Virus record (IMG/VR): IMGVR_UViG_3300035092_000015
Location: 16,876 to 80,875 of that record
Strand: one strand, 5' to 3'
Origin: a virus
Length of the DNA: 64,000 nucleotides
Below, one piece after another: positions 1-7,946 of this stretch. The notes under the pieces were generated by a model. The model was given only the letters and a program-made list of their open reading frames with translations. It did no database searches and was not told where the DNA came from. Made by a program: the position numbers and the translations under genes. The first letter of the stretch is position 1. The number at the start of each line of letters is the position of its first letter.

Positions 1-10
1 AGGAGAAGCC

Positions 11-781
11 ATGAGCGGCAGCAAGATCGTCACCGACCAGACCAGCTACAACGGCGAACCTCGGGCCCTGCCCGATGTGGCCAGCGAGCACTACACCGCG
101 ATCGACGGGGTGGAGGTCATCGCCCGCGAGTTGGCGGTCTCGCCGCACCCCCGGTGGAAGGACCAACACCCGCAGACCCACCATTTCATCACCAAGCTGC
201 TGCTGGCCGACGGGCGCGAGGTATACGAGTGCAACCACTGCCACCTGCACGATCCGGAGTTGAAGTCGATCAAGGCCCACCTGACCAAGCACCGGCCCAA
301 CCCGCCGCAGCCGTTGACCGACGTGGAGACGATCCGGACGGTGCTGCGGGAGGTCGAGCGGGCCCGCCGGCTGTACGGGGTGGGCCGGTACGGTAAGTAC
401 GCGGTGGACGCGCTGACCCGGCTCGGGGTCCGTCCGGCGACCGGCGATGAGTGGACGGTGGCGAAGGTGACCAGCCTGTACGGTGCCTACAAGGACCGCT
501 ACCCGGTCCGGGCGCCGAAGGTTACCGCCCGCCCCGTGCAGCGGCGCCCCCGGGTCGTCGCGGCTGCCGTCCCGCCGGCCCCCGAACCGACGGTGGTGGT
601 GTCCGGCAGCAACCGCGACCTGATGCAGCTGCTGGTCCAGATCGACGCCATCGTCCACCACGCGATGCGGGCGGTCGCGGCAGCAACCGACCCGGATGAG
701 CAGATCGTGGAGAAGGCCGCCAAGCTGGACCAGCTGGTCGCCGGCCTGGGCGAGGACACGATCAACAAACTGCTGGCTTAG
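11..781 (+). CDS. C2H2-like zinc-motif protein, unknown function
   Basis: A 256-residue protein whose ATG follows an AGGAGA ribosome site at the window edge. C74 and C77 with H90 and H94 form one C2H2-type zinc motif, so nucleic-acid or protein binding is likely. A Pro/Arg-rich linker (about 165-195) leads to a helical C-terminal tail. It is the only rightward gene left of 16.8 kb and meets the leftward gene tail to tail, with stop codons overlapping at 778-781. It ends in TAG. I do not recognise the family; the gene is convincing, its role unknown. Confidence 0.75.
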   Translation: MSGSKIVTDQTSYNGEPRALPDVASEHYTAIDGVEVIARELAVSPHPRWKDQHPQTHHFITKLLLADGREVYECNHCHLHDPELKSIKAHLTKHRPNPPQPLTDVETIRTVLREVERARRLYGVGRYGKYAVDALTRLGVRPATGDEWTVAKVTSLYGAYKDRYPVRAPKVTARPVQRRPRVVAAAVPPAPEPTVVVSGSNRDLMQLLVQIDAIVHHAMRAVAAATDPDEQIVEKAAKLDQLVAGLGEDTINKLLA

Positions 782-1179
782 ACCCCATCCTCCGGCACCT
801 CTCTGGCCTCGGCCGGGGGGGTGTCGCTGTAGGTGGGTTCGGTGTTGTCCGCCGCGTTCAGGTCCAGCGCCAGCTGCTCCGCCTCGTTCTCGTCCTTCTC
901 GTCCTTAGGGACGCGGATGACCACACAGGTCGCCAGGGTGGCGATCGAGTTCGCGTCGACCGACAGGAACACCGGGTCGCCGGTGCGCATGTCGGTTGCC
1001 CGGCTGAACACCAGCAGCGTCTTGCCCTGGCGGGCTTCGGCCCACGTCCGGGTCATGTGCTCGTGGACCTGGTCCTCCTGCGCGTCCGGGTCGGTGTCGT
1101 CGGGCAGCTCCAACGAGTCGATCACCTGCGCGCGGTGTCCGCTGGCCAGGGTCATGTCAACCACATACTCAACCTTCAC
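778..1179 (-). CDS. Hypothetical acidic protein
   Basis: A 133-residue protein. GTG is chosen because AGGAGAGG lies 5 bases upstream. The first 85 residues alternate strands and helices; the tail after about residue 90 is rich in Glu, Asp and Pro and probably disordered. It is the last leftward gene in view and overlaps the stop of the rightward gene. No catalytic motif or membrane segment is visible, and the family is not recognised. Confidence 0.65.
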   Translation of the reverse strand: MKVEYVVDMTLASGHRAQVIDSLELPDDTDPDAQEDQVHEHMTRTWAEARQGKTLLVFSRATDMRTGDPVFLSVDANSIATLATCVVIRVPKDEKDENEAEQLALDLNAADNTEPTYSDTPPAEAREVPEDGV

Positions 1180-1877
1180 GGTGCCTCTCCTTGTGTCTCC
1201 GACGGTGGGGGGCTATCGACATCCCCCCGTGGGGGTTTCAGTGTCTCCGTGACCAACGGGAGTACCTTCGCGATACCTTCGGACAGCGACCCGTGCGGGT
1301 CCAGTGCTGCCATCCGGGCGACGTTGATGAACAGAGCGCCGGTGGGCAGGCCGTGGCTGCGGACCGGGATGGTGTTGATGATCGGACGCCACGCCGCCTC
1401 AACTGCCTTCCACACTCCGGGCGACCCGGCGACCCGGATCTGCTCGGTCGGGTTGACCAGCCGCTCCAACGGGTTCGGCTGGGTGTCCCAGATCGGGCTG
1501 TACCCCAGATCGAGTGATTCGCACATCCCGGCGAGGCTGTCCAGTTCGGGTTGGGCTATCGGGTAGGTGACGACGGTGGGCAGCGGTCGGACCCGGATCG
1601 GGCCGGTCGCCAGGTGCAGCCACATCTCCGGTTCGGCGGGTTGGCACACGAACACCAGGTCGCAGTAGTCGGCGAGCGTGTCGAGCCGGCTGGTGGTGGG
1701 GATGGCCCACCGCTCGAGCAGATCCACCGTCTCGGGTGGGGTGCCATCGGGGGGGGCCCAGACCATCCCGTGGGGGTGGTAGGCGATCACGGAGTGGTAC
1801 CCGTAGTCGCGCATGGCGAGCGCGAGCGGGATGCCGCGTTCCCAGTCGAGCCCGATGACCCCGATGCGTCGTTTCAC
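1176..1877 (-). CDS. Rossmann-like protein of the glycosylation block
   Basis: A 233-residue protein starting at GTG 1877 after GAGAGGCGG; the open frame upstream of this start overlaps neighbouring genes and is not used. The N-terminus (RRIGVIGLD, then a glycine-containing turn and a helix) and DLVFVCQPAEPE near residue 72 are the first and later strands of a Rossmann fold, as in nucleotide-sugar dehydrogenases. The canonical GxGxxG is not complete, so cofactor binding is uncertain. It is 4 bases from the downstream gene and sits beside glycosyltransferases and an epimerase, which suggests a part in sugar-nucleotide chemistry. Confidence 0.6.
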   Translation of the reverse strand: MKRRIGVIGLDWERGIPLALAMRDYGYHSVIAYHPHGMVWAPPDGTPPETVDLLERWAIPTTSRLDTLADYCDLVFVCQPAEPEMWLHLATGPIRVRPLPTVVTYPIAQPELDSLAGMCESLDLGYSPIWDTQPNPLERLVNPTEQIRVAGSPGVWKAVEAAWRPIINTIPVRSHGLPTGALFINVARMAALDPHGSLSEGIAKVLPLVTETLKPPRGDVDSPPPSETQGEAP

Positions 1878-1888
1878 CCTGCCGCCTC

Positions 1889-2065
1889 TCAGACCGCCGA
1901 TGAGAACCCGGACACGGCCTCGCGCGGGTGATCGACCTCGCGTTGTAGCCGGCGCAGCGTGGCCTCCAACGCTGGATTGCCGGCCAGTTCGGGCAGCTTC
2001 GCGAGGCGCGCGCCGTCCAGCCGGGCCACCGTGGTCGGGACGTCCGCCGGATCCGGGTTCGTCAC
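1889..2065 (-). CDS. Small hypothetical protein (58 aa)
   Basis: GTG 2065 overlaps the upstream stop by 4 bases (GTGA) and is preceded by AAGGAG. The protein is mostly helical, with repeated Leu-Ala-Xxx-Leu spacing in residues 10-40. The overlap and ribosome site support it as a real, translationally coupled gene. No family recognised. Confidence 0.55.
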   Translation of the reverse strand: MTNPDPADVPTTVARLDGARLAKLPELAGNPALEATLRRLQREVDHPREAVSGFSSAV

Positions 2066-2754
2066 CGGGCGTCTCCTTGTCCCGGGACCCCGGAGGTGTT
2101 CCCGCCGTCGGCGTGGTATCGCCAGGTCCGCTCCGCCAGGTGCACCATCTGCTGGCTGTTCCTGACCGCGTACTGCGACAACCCGATGATGTGGTACCAA
2201 TCCTCGTTGCCGTACTTCTGCGAGTCGCCCTGGAACGGGTCGTTGATGAACCCGACCGCCTGGGCGGCGTCGGTCCGGACCAGGAACGTGATCGTGGTGT
2301 GGTGCGGGGTGGCCGGGTTGAACGGGATCCCGAAATGCCCGAGCGGGTCATTGTCCTCGGTCATCCACGGGAACACGAACATCGCCCCGGTCGCCTCCGC
2401 GACCTCCAGACACCGTTGCAGGTGCTGCGGCAGCCACTCGTCGTCCGAATCGCACCACGCCATCCACTCGGTCTGGACCTGGTCCAGGATCTGCTGGCGG
2501 GTCCAGCCGGCGCCGTGTCCGTCGCGGTCGTTTACGACCAGGATCCGGTCGGGTTGGCGGGTCTGGTTGACGATCGACCGGAGTGTCCGCTCGAGCTTCC
2601 CGTTCACGTACCGGGCGGGGTGGGCGGCGACGCAGGCGGTGACGGTGCCTGGGATCAAGGTGCGGACGGCCCGGTCCAGGTAGTGCTCTAGCGAGTACTC
2701 CGTCTCGGTCTCGGCCTCGGTCGCGTCGGTCGCGTCGTCGATCAACTCACCCAT
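2062..2754 (-). CDS. GT-A (family 2-like) glycosyltransferase
   Basis: A 230-residue protein with the N-terminal strand TVTACVAAHPAR (38-49), LERTLRSIVNQT (54-65), ILVVND (71-76) and a DxD-type motif CDSDDEW (101-107), the metal and nucleotide-sugar site of GT-A enzymes. An acidic stretch occupies the first 20 residues. It probably transfers a sugar from a nucleotide donor in the cytoplasm. The target is unknown; phage DNA, a virion protein or a wall glycan are all possible. It is one of at least four transferases in the same leftward operon. Confidence 0.8.
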   Translation of the reverse strand: MGELIDDATDATEAETETEYSLEHYLDRAVRTLIPGTVTACVAAHPARYVNGKLERTLRSIVNQTRQPDRILVVNDRDGHGAGWTRQQILDQVQTEWMAWCDSDDEWLPQHLQRCLEVAEATGAMFVFPWMTEDNDPLGHFGIPFNPATPHHTTITFLVRTDAAQAVGFINDPFQGDSQKYGNEDWYHIIGLSQYAVRNSQQMVHLAERTWRYHADGGNTSGVPGQGDAR

Positions 2755-2866
2755 GGTGCCCCCTCCACTTCTCTCCGAGCCACTCCGCCAACGCTACCGC
2801 CGCTAGGCCCACCAACAAGATGATGATGCCGCCCAGACCTTGTGGGTCGTCCCAGCCGCCGTTCAC
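2747..2866 (-). CDS. Tiny single-pass membrane protein (39 aa)
   Basis: GTG 2866 overlaps the stop of the preceding gene (GTGA), and its own stop runs into the next gene. One hydrophobic segment, LGGIIILLVGLAAVALAEWL (about 11-30), is followed by a basic tail. Translational coupling at both ends supports expression. No function can be assigned. Confidence 0.5.
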   Translation of the reverse strand: MNGGWDDPQGLGGIIILLVGLAAVALAEWLGEKWRGHHG

Positions 2867-3558
2867 CCGCCACCGCCGTGTTCGTGCAGAATCCACCAGG
2901 TCGCCCACGGCAGATCCATATTCCACCGGACCGGCGCCGGCCCCAGCTGCGACAGCCGCAACAACACCGGCAGCGACAGCTGGTCCTGATGCGACCAGTT
3001 CACACACTCAACCCACCACAGATCCGACAGCGCGATCACCCCCGGGGTGTGCCGGCGTACATTCGCCCCCGTCGCGACCAACCCCCACCCGCCCGGGTGG
3101 AACGAACGGTACGCCTCAATCTGGCGCAGCACCGACGCCGGGTCGTACCGCCAGGTCAACGTCGCCGAGTATTCCCCCTCGGTGTAGATACAGTCCCGCC
3201 ACGGGTGGCGCATACAGGACCAGTCGTCCGACCCGAGCGCCTGCAGGCATTTCTCCGGGTAGTCCGGGAACAGCAGCTGCATCGACCCGTCGATCCACAA
3301 GCTGACATCCACCCCGGGGCAGGCAAGCTCCGGGTGGGTCTTCCACCATTTGTGTGCCAACATCGGCCCGGTCACGGCCGGGTCGCCGTTCAGGGTGGCG
3401 ATCCCGTGCCGGACGATCCGGGGTTCCCACCCGGCGGCGGCTGCCTTCTCCGCCGTCACCTCCGAATCGGTGTACAGGTAGGCGGGGATCCCGAGGAACG
3501 GCAACGGTTTGACCCAATCGTACGGGCCGTAGATCGCGGTGTACAGCGCGAGGTTCAT
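2863..3558 (-). CDS. DUF616 (TOD1/MUCI70-like) glycosyltransferase
   Basis: A 231-residue protein with the family's signposts in order: YTAIYGPYDW at the N-terminus, a HKWWKTHPE segment near residue 69, SLWIDGSM near residue 86 (the D acts like a DxD strand) and a HPWRDCIYTE segment near residue 118. These match the DUF616 glycosyltransferase-like family found in bacteria and plants. It overlaps both neighbours by 4 bases, so it is co-translated with the rest of the glycosylation block. Donor and acceptor are unknown. Confidence 0.72.
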   Translation of the reverse strand: MNLALYTAIYGPYDWVKPLPFLGIPAYLYTDSEVTAEKAAAAGWEPRIVRHGIATLNGDPAVTGPMLAHKWWKTHPELACPGVDVSLWIDGSMQLLFPDYPEKCLQALGSDDWSCMRHPWRDCIYTEGEYSATLTWRYDPASVLRQIEAYRSFHPGGWGLVATGANVRRHTPGVIALSDLWWVECVNWSHQDQLSLPVLLRLSQLGPAPVRWNMDLPWATWWILHEHGGGG

Positions 3559-3773
3559 CGGCCGGCCAGGAAACGTTCAACCGTGGCTGAGTTGCGGTCG
3601 GTGTACGTCTGCGCTGTCACCCGGGCGACCTTGCGCAGCCAGTGCGCCCCCGACGGTCCGACTGGCCGGCTGGTTTCGAGCGCGTTGGCGTATTCGATCA
3701 ACGATTTGACCGACGGCGGTGCGGGTACCAGCTGGACGTCGACCCACCACAGCAGCCGGTTGAGCAGCTTCAT
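3555..3773 (-). CDS. Small hypothetical protein (72 aa)
   Basis: The ATG overlaps the preceding stop by one base (TGATG) and the stop overlaps the next start (ATGA). The protein is amphipathic, with an N-terminal LLNRLLWWV stretch and a basic C-terminal helix. It is coupled to the DUF616 transferase downstream; a membrane-associated partner is possible but not shown. Confidence 0.5.
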   Translation of the reverse strand: MKLLNRLLWWVDVQLVPAPPSVKSLIEYANALETSRPVGPSGAHWLRKVARVTAQTYTDRNSATVERFLAGR

Positions 3774-4312
3774 CACTCGTACCCCCGGACCGGTGCGTGG
3801 GCGGCGATCGCCTGCAGGTTGACGTGTAGCCGCCAGTTCCACTCCGCATCCGCCAGTGCGTTGTGCCGGTCCTTCGCAGGCGGCAGGATCTGCTCCGGGT
3901 CGACCCCCAACCGGTGCGCCTCCTGCTGCAGGTCGTTGGTCCACATCGGGATCCCGTTCGGATGGTCGTTCATCGTCCCGTATAGCTGGCACAACACCAC
4001 ATGGTCGTAGGCGCCGTACCAGGCCCACAACTCGACCGGTTCGCCCGGCCCGGTCAGGAACTGGTGGACCTGCTCGGCGATGGTCTCCCGTTCGCGGAAC
4101 ACTGGGTTGTATTCATCCAGACGCCCGTCGGGGGTGTGTGGGAGGCTCGGGAGGACGTTCTCGACCAGCCACGGGTGTCTCCGGATCCGCCGCCACGGCG
4201 CGTCCAAGTCGACCGCGTAGTACATATCGCCTCGGTCGTTGACAATCCCGATCGAGATCAGATCGACCGTCCGGCCGTCCTCCAGGAACTCACAATCGTA
4301 GTAGAACCTCAC
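3773..4312 (-). CDS. DEDDh 3'-5' exoribonuclease, Rv2179c (RNase AS)-like
   Basis: A 179-residue protein, the normal size for the RNase AS family. D6 and E8 lie in the first motif (FYYDCEFLEDGRTVDLISIG, 3-22), D103 in WYGAYDHV, and H150 with D155 in DRHNALADAE, completing the DEDDh metal site. The mycobacterial Rv2179c enzyme trims 3' ends rich in A. A phage copy could act on host or phage RNA. It lies within the glycosylation operon, overlapping the epimerase by 4 bases. GTG start. Confidence 0.78.
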   Translation of the reverse strand: MRFYYDCEFLEDGRTVDLISIGIVNDRGDMYYAVDLDAPWRRIRRHPWLVENVLPSLPHTPDGRLDEYNPVFRERETIAEQVHQFLTGPGEPVELWAWYGAYDHVVLCQLYGTMNDHPNGIPMWTNDLQQEAHRLGVDPEQILPPAKDRHNALADAEWNWRLHVNLQAIAAHAPVRGYE

Positions 4313-5136
4313 CCCAACGCCTCATTCCGGTAAGTCAGGACAGCCTCACGCATCAAGTCCAGATCGTACCGGGGCCGCCAACCGAGCAGATCCCACCCCT
4401 CGCCCGCCGCGTGGATCTCCGACTCGATCTCCCCCTGGCGCATCGGCAGGAAATCGAACCGTGGCATCTTCCACCCGGTTGCACTGGCCGCCACCCACGC
4501 GACCTGCTTCACCGTCATCGGCACCCCGGTCCCGCCGTCGAACACCCGATCCGCGTCGCAGTGCTCGACCGCATCCACCAACATCCGCGCGAGGTCGTCC
4601 ACGTGGATCATGTCGACGGTCTGCTCGCCCGACCCCCAGACCGGCAGCGGTTCCTGGCGCCACGCCTTCACCGCGAACGTCGGCAGGATCTTCTGCGGGT
4701 GTCCCGGGCCGTGTTTCTGCCCCGGCCCGTACGCGTTGAACGCCCGCACATGCGCCACCTGCAGCCCCCGGTTGTGGTGCAGCGCGGTGGCGATCCGCTG
4801 GGCGGCGATCTTGGTCGCGGTGTACAGCGACGGGAACACGTCCGGCATCAAGATCCCGACGTACCGGGCGCCGTTGCGGATACACCACTGCATCACGTTC
4901 AACGCCCCCAGGACGTTCACCTTGACTGCTTCGTTGGGGGTGTCGAACAGTTCTGCTGTCCCGAGCACCCCGGCGAGGTGGATGACCGCGTTGGCCCCCT
5001 CAAGCCCGCCGAGGTGACCGAGGACATCCCCGCCGTGGGTCCGGTCGACTGACCAGGCTTGGTGGCCGGCTTTGCGGGCGGCGACCACGGTGGGTGCGCC
5101 GATGAACCCGGATCCGCCGGTGACTGCGATCTTCAT
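4309..5136 (-). CDS. NAD-dependent epimerase/dehydratase (extended SDR)
   Basis: A 275-residue protein starting at ATG 5136 after GAGGAG, with ATGA overlap to the gene before. It has the NAD motif TGGSGFIG near residue 7, VIHLAG near residue 50, the YxxxK catalytic pair in LYTATK near residue 110, and RAFNAYGPGQ as in sugar epimerases and dehydratases of the GalE/RmlB type. It most likely supplies or alters a nucleotide sugar for the adjacent glycosyltransferases. Substrate cannot be told from sequence alone. Confidence 0.85.
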   Translation of the reverse strand: MKIAVTGGSGFIGAPTVVAARKAGHQAWSVDRTHGGDVLGHLGGLEGANAVIHLAGVLGTAELFDTPNEAVKVNVLGALNVMQWCIRNGARYVGILMPDVFPSLYTATKIAAQRIATALHHNRGLQVAHVRAFNAYGPGQKHGPGHPQKILPTFAVKAWRQEPLPVWGSGEQTVDMIHVDDLARMLVDAVEHCDADRVFDGGTGVPMTVKQVAWVAASATGWKMPRFDFLPMRQGEIESEIHAAGEGWDLLGWRPRYDLDLMREAVLTYRNEALG

Positions 5137-5795
5137 GCCCACTCCTCGGTGAGTTCGGCCAACGCCTGTTCGGGGGTGATAGCGGTGACCCGGTCCAGTA
5201 CCGCAGGGGGGACGGTGGTCCAGTCCTGCCAAATCTCGACCAGCCGCCGGTCCGGTGCCCACTCCTGGGGGTGGGCTGGGAACCCTGACACTACCAGACA
5301 CCCGGTGGGCCAGGTGTCGACCAGGCGCAGCCGCAGATCCGGTCGGTATTCGGCGAGCATCCGGCGGATCTTCCACACGTCGCCGGTCCAGTCCCCCAGG
5401 ATGGGGGTGCCGACGGGGATCCGGCGGGCTTCTTCCTGGTTACGGGGCAGGACGTCGTCGAGCGCGACGATCGAGCGGGGGTGGCAGTACCGGGCGATGT
5501 TCTGGAAGTCCCGTACGACGTATTCGATCAGGTGCATCCCGTCGATGTACGCCAGGTCGATCTGCCACCCATCAGGTCGGGGGTCGGCGAAGAACTCATC
5601 GGAGGTCATGCTGTGGATCTTCTGGTTCGCGGTCTCCACGACCAGCGGCTGCGGGTCGATCCCGATCGCGACCTCGGCTGCGAACGCCAGGTTCAGGCTG
5701 TACCCGTGTTGAACCCCGACCTCCAGGTAGGTTTTCGGCCGGACCAGCCGGTGCAGCCCGGTCAGGAACCCACGGGTGTCGCTTAGATCGACCAT
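5133..5795 (-). CDS. Class I SAM-dependent methyltransferase
   Basis: A protein of about 220 residues. The SAM-binding strand and loop are YLEVGVQHGYSL, the acidic strand is AIGIDPQ, and DLAYIDGMHLIEYVVRDF plus ALDD resemble Methyltransf_24-type enzymes acting on small molecules or sugars. The start is uncertain: GTG 5810 adds five residues, but ATG 5795 has a better purine stretch upstream. Its position between the epimerase and a glycosyltransferase points to methylation of a sugar. Confidence 0.75.
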   Translation of the reverse strand: MVDLSDTRGFLTGLHRLVRPKTYLEVGVQHGYSLNLAFAAEVAIGIDPQPLVVETANQKIHSMTSDEFFADPRPDGWQIDLAYIDGMHLIEYVVRDFQNIARYCHPRSIVALDDVLPRNQEEARRIPVGTPILGDWTGDVWKIRRMLAEYRPDLRLRLVDTWPTGCLVVSGFPAHPQEWAPDRRLVEIWQDWTTVPPAVLDRVTAITPEQALAELTEEWA

Positions 5796-6466
5796 GGCCG
5801 GAACCCCCACTTCTCGACAAACAACGCCATGTCGACCCCGGTCCTGGCCTGCAACTCCGGGCGGGTCGAGGTCGACTGGTCCGGATACAGATGCCGGACC
5901 TCATCCCGGGGCATGATCAACGTCCCGCCCAACCGGCGGGCCTGCATGTCCAGGTCGTTGTCCCCGCACCACCAGGCGAACCGTTCGTCGGCCCGCAGGT
6001 TCCCCTCGCCGCGCAGCAGGAACGCCCACCCGGGCATCCGTTCATGCAACGCCGTCAACCCCGGTTCGCGGTGGAATACCGGCTCGTGGACCGGGCCGAA
6101 CCCGGCAGCATAGCACCCCCCCAGGCGCATCGGGGTCGACAACCGGTCGAACCAGTCCGGCGGAAGGATCGCATCGTCGTTGCACACCGCCACGTCGTAC
6201 ATCGTCCGGTTAGTGCTCGACATGTTGGCGACCGCGACCCGCCCGAGCCCGACGTTCCACAGCCGGGACAGGTTCGGCGGCTGCTCCGGGTGGTGCTCCA
6301 CCACAACCAGCGGGTGCCGGTGATCGTCGAAATAGCCGCCCAAGTCGGAGTTGTCCACTACCACCACCCACGCGTTCTGGGCCTGGGCGGCGGCGATCGC
6401 TTCGCGCAGTTCTTTGTCCCGTTCGCCTCGGGTGGTGATCACCGCATACCGGGGGATCCGGTCCAT
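5783..6466 (-). CDS. GT-A-like glycosyltransferase
   Basis: A 227-residue protein starting at ATG 6466 after AAGGAG, overlapping the upstream stop by one base. RYAVITTRGERDKEL at the start, VVVVDNSD near residue 38 and CNDDAILPPDWFDRL near residue 95 (a DD metal motif) follow the GT2 pattern. GWAFLLRGEG and WWCGDNDLDMQARRLG near residues 145-180 match the acceptor-side ED/ND helix of such enzymes. It is the second GT-A enzyme of the operon. Confidence 0.75.
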   Translation of the reverse strand: MDRIPRYAVITTRGERDKELREAIAAAQAQNAWVVVVDNSDLGGYFDDHRHPLVVVEHHPEQPPNLSRLWNVGLGRVAVANMSSTNRTMYDVAVCNDDAILPPDWFDRLSTPMRLGGCYAAGFGPVHEPVFHREPGLTALHERMPGWAFLLRGEGNLRADERFAWWCGDNDLDMQARRLGGTLIMPRDEVRHLYPDQSTSTRPELQARTGVDMALFVEKWGFRPWSI

Positions 6467-6966
6467 CAACGCTCCTTGTCGGGGTAGACGAGTTGGCCGT
6501 CGTACATCAGCCACATCCTGGACAGCTGGACCTCCATGTCCTGGATAGCCGACAGGAGCCACCTCCGGAACTCCTCAGCGGTAACTCTGTCCCGGTTGAA
6601 GATCGGCAGCCGGATAATCAGCCCAAGCCGGTCGGTCAGCGACTTGTGCGGCGGGATGGTCTGCGACAGGTAGTGCCGTTCTTCCGGCTCGGGGTCGGTG
6701 TAGCCGTTCATAGCCGGGAACCGCATGCGGTGCAAGAACCGGTTCGGGTCCCGCACCTCGACCCGCAGCACCATCCAATCGACCATATAACCCGGAGGCG
6801 TAAACAGTGGGCTGGACGGGTCGACCTGGTCCGGAGACAGCAACTCGAACCGCCACCCCGGTTTGTAACTGTGCCGGCGCAGCTGGGCCCGGTACCAACC
6901 ATCGGTACCCGGCGGGGACAGAGCATCCAGCACCTGCTCGCGGCGTTCCTGGACCGGGTCTTTCAC
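6466..6966 (-). CDS. Hypothetical protein in glycosylation operon
   Basis: A 166-residue protein; GTG 6966 overlaps the GT-B gene's stop by 4 bases. A longer upstream frame exists but runs through that gene and is rejected. The sequence is mixed alpha/beta with several Trp and Tyr residues and no obvious catalytic signature. Co-translation with two glycosyltransferases suggests an accessory role, which is inference. Confidence 0.6.
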   Translation of the reverse strand: MKDPVQERREQVLDALSPPGTDGWYRAQLRRHSYKPGWRFELLSPDQVDPSSPLFTPPGYMVDWMVLRVEVRDPNRFLHRMRFPAMNGYTDPEPEERHYLSQTIPPHKSLTDRLGLIIRLPIFNRDRVTAEEFRRWLLSAIQDMEVQLSRMWLMYDGQLVYPDKER

Positions 6967-7946
6967 GACTGGTACGCCTTCAGCCAACGCCAAGCGTTCC
7001 CCTCCACCGTCCGGGTCGCGGCCCACTCCCGACCCGCCTGCGCCATCTCGTCGCGCAGCTGCGGCGATTTGGTCAACGTCCACAGGTGTTTATCCCACTG
7101 TTTCGGGTCAGACACCAGGAACCCGGTCTTGCCGTGTTGGACCGACTCGCGGTACGCGACCACATCCGACGCGACCACCGGGAACCCCAGCGCGTTCGCC
7201 TCCAGACAGCGCAGGTCCGACTTGGAGGTGTTGAACACCGTCGGCGCCAGCGGCGCCACCGCGAAATGCCAATCCAGCAGGTGGTAGAACCGGTCGTGTC
7301 CGACCCAATCGGTCCTGCGGTGCGGGTGGACGCTGGGGAACGACGGCGGGGTCGATCCGACCGTGTGGAACTCCACCGGGACCCCCTGCTGCCGGGCCTG
7401 GTTGAACCAACGCCCGATCGGGTTCGCGGCGCGGGCCCAGTCGCCGGTGTGGGTGGCCGACCCTTGCCAGCCGACGGTGATCCGGTCGACGTGGTACCCG
7501 TGTTGCCAGTCCAGTAACGCCGCCGGGATGCAGTTCGGTACGACGTGGATGTTCCGGTTGTACTGGGCTAGCCGTTCTGCCAGCGGGGCGGTGGAGACGG
7601 TGACCACGTCGGCGACCTGCAGGTTGGCGATGATGTTCGCCTGGATCTGCGGGTTGTTGAAGAACTCGACGCTCGGGTTGTGCTGGTCCAGGTTCAACAG
7701 GTCGTCGTCGACCTCGTACACCAGTTTCGGCCGGTTCCCTTTCGACCGGGCCATCCGCTGGAAGATCCCGGTCGGGCCTTCCAGGCAGGTCCGTTGGGCG
7801 ATCACCACGTCGTAATCCCAGAACTCCTCCTTCAAGGTGTTCCCGAACCGGGTGTGTTCGCCCTGCTCGCGCAAAGCCGCCAGCGGCAGTAGGATCCGGT
7901 ACCAGGCACAGCCGGCGAAATCGGCCTGCCAGCCGAAGATCTTCAC
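6963..7946 (-). CDS. GT-B glycosyltransferase (GT1/GT4-like)
   Basis: A 327-residue protein; GTG 7946 overlaps the preceding stop (GTGA). The N-terminus KIFGWQADFAGCAWYRI, the mid-protein HVVPNCIP, ITVGWQGSATHTGDW, and the C-terminal NTSKSDLRCLEANALGFPVV followed by GKTGFLVSDP are the donor-domain landmarks of GT-B transferases; the usual E-x7-E is represented by CLEANALG. This is the largest transferase of the block and is likely its central enzyme. Confidence 0.8.
   Translation of the reverse strand: MKIFGWQADFAGCAWYRILLPLAALREQGEHTRFGNTLKEEFWDYDVVIAQRTCLEGPTGIFQRMARSKGNRPKLVYEVDDDLLNLDQHNPSVEFFNNPQIQANIIANLQVADVVTVSTAPLAERLAQYNRNIHVVPNCIPAALLDWQHGYHVDRITVGWQGSATHTGDWARAANPIGRWFNQARQQGVPVEFHTVGSTPPSFPSVHPHRRTDWVGHDRFYHLLDWHFAVAPLAPTVFNTSKSDLRCLEANALGFPVVASDVVAYRESVQHGKTGFLVSDPKQWDKHLWTLTKSPQLRDEMAQAGREWAATRTVEGNAWRWLKAYQS

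Noticed and set aside
1176-2351. Extended 391-codon version of the Rossmann gene
   Set aside because: The extra 158 residues are Arg/Ser/Thr shadow sequence of the glycosyltransferase gene; GTG 1877 has a good ribosome site.
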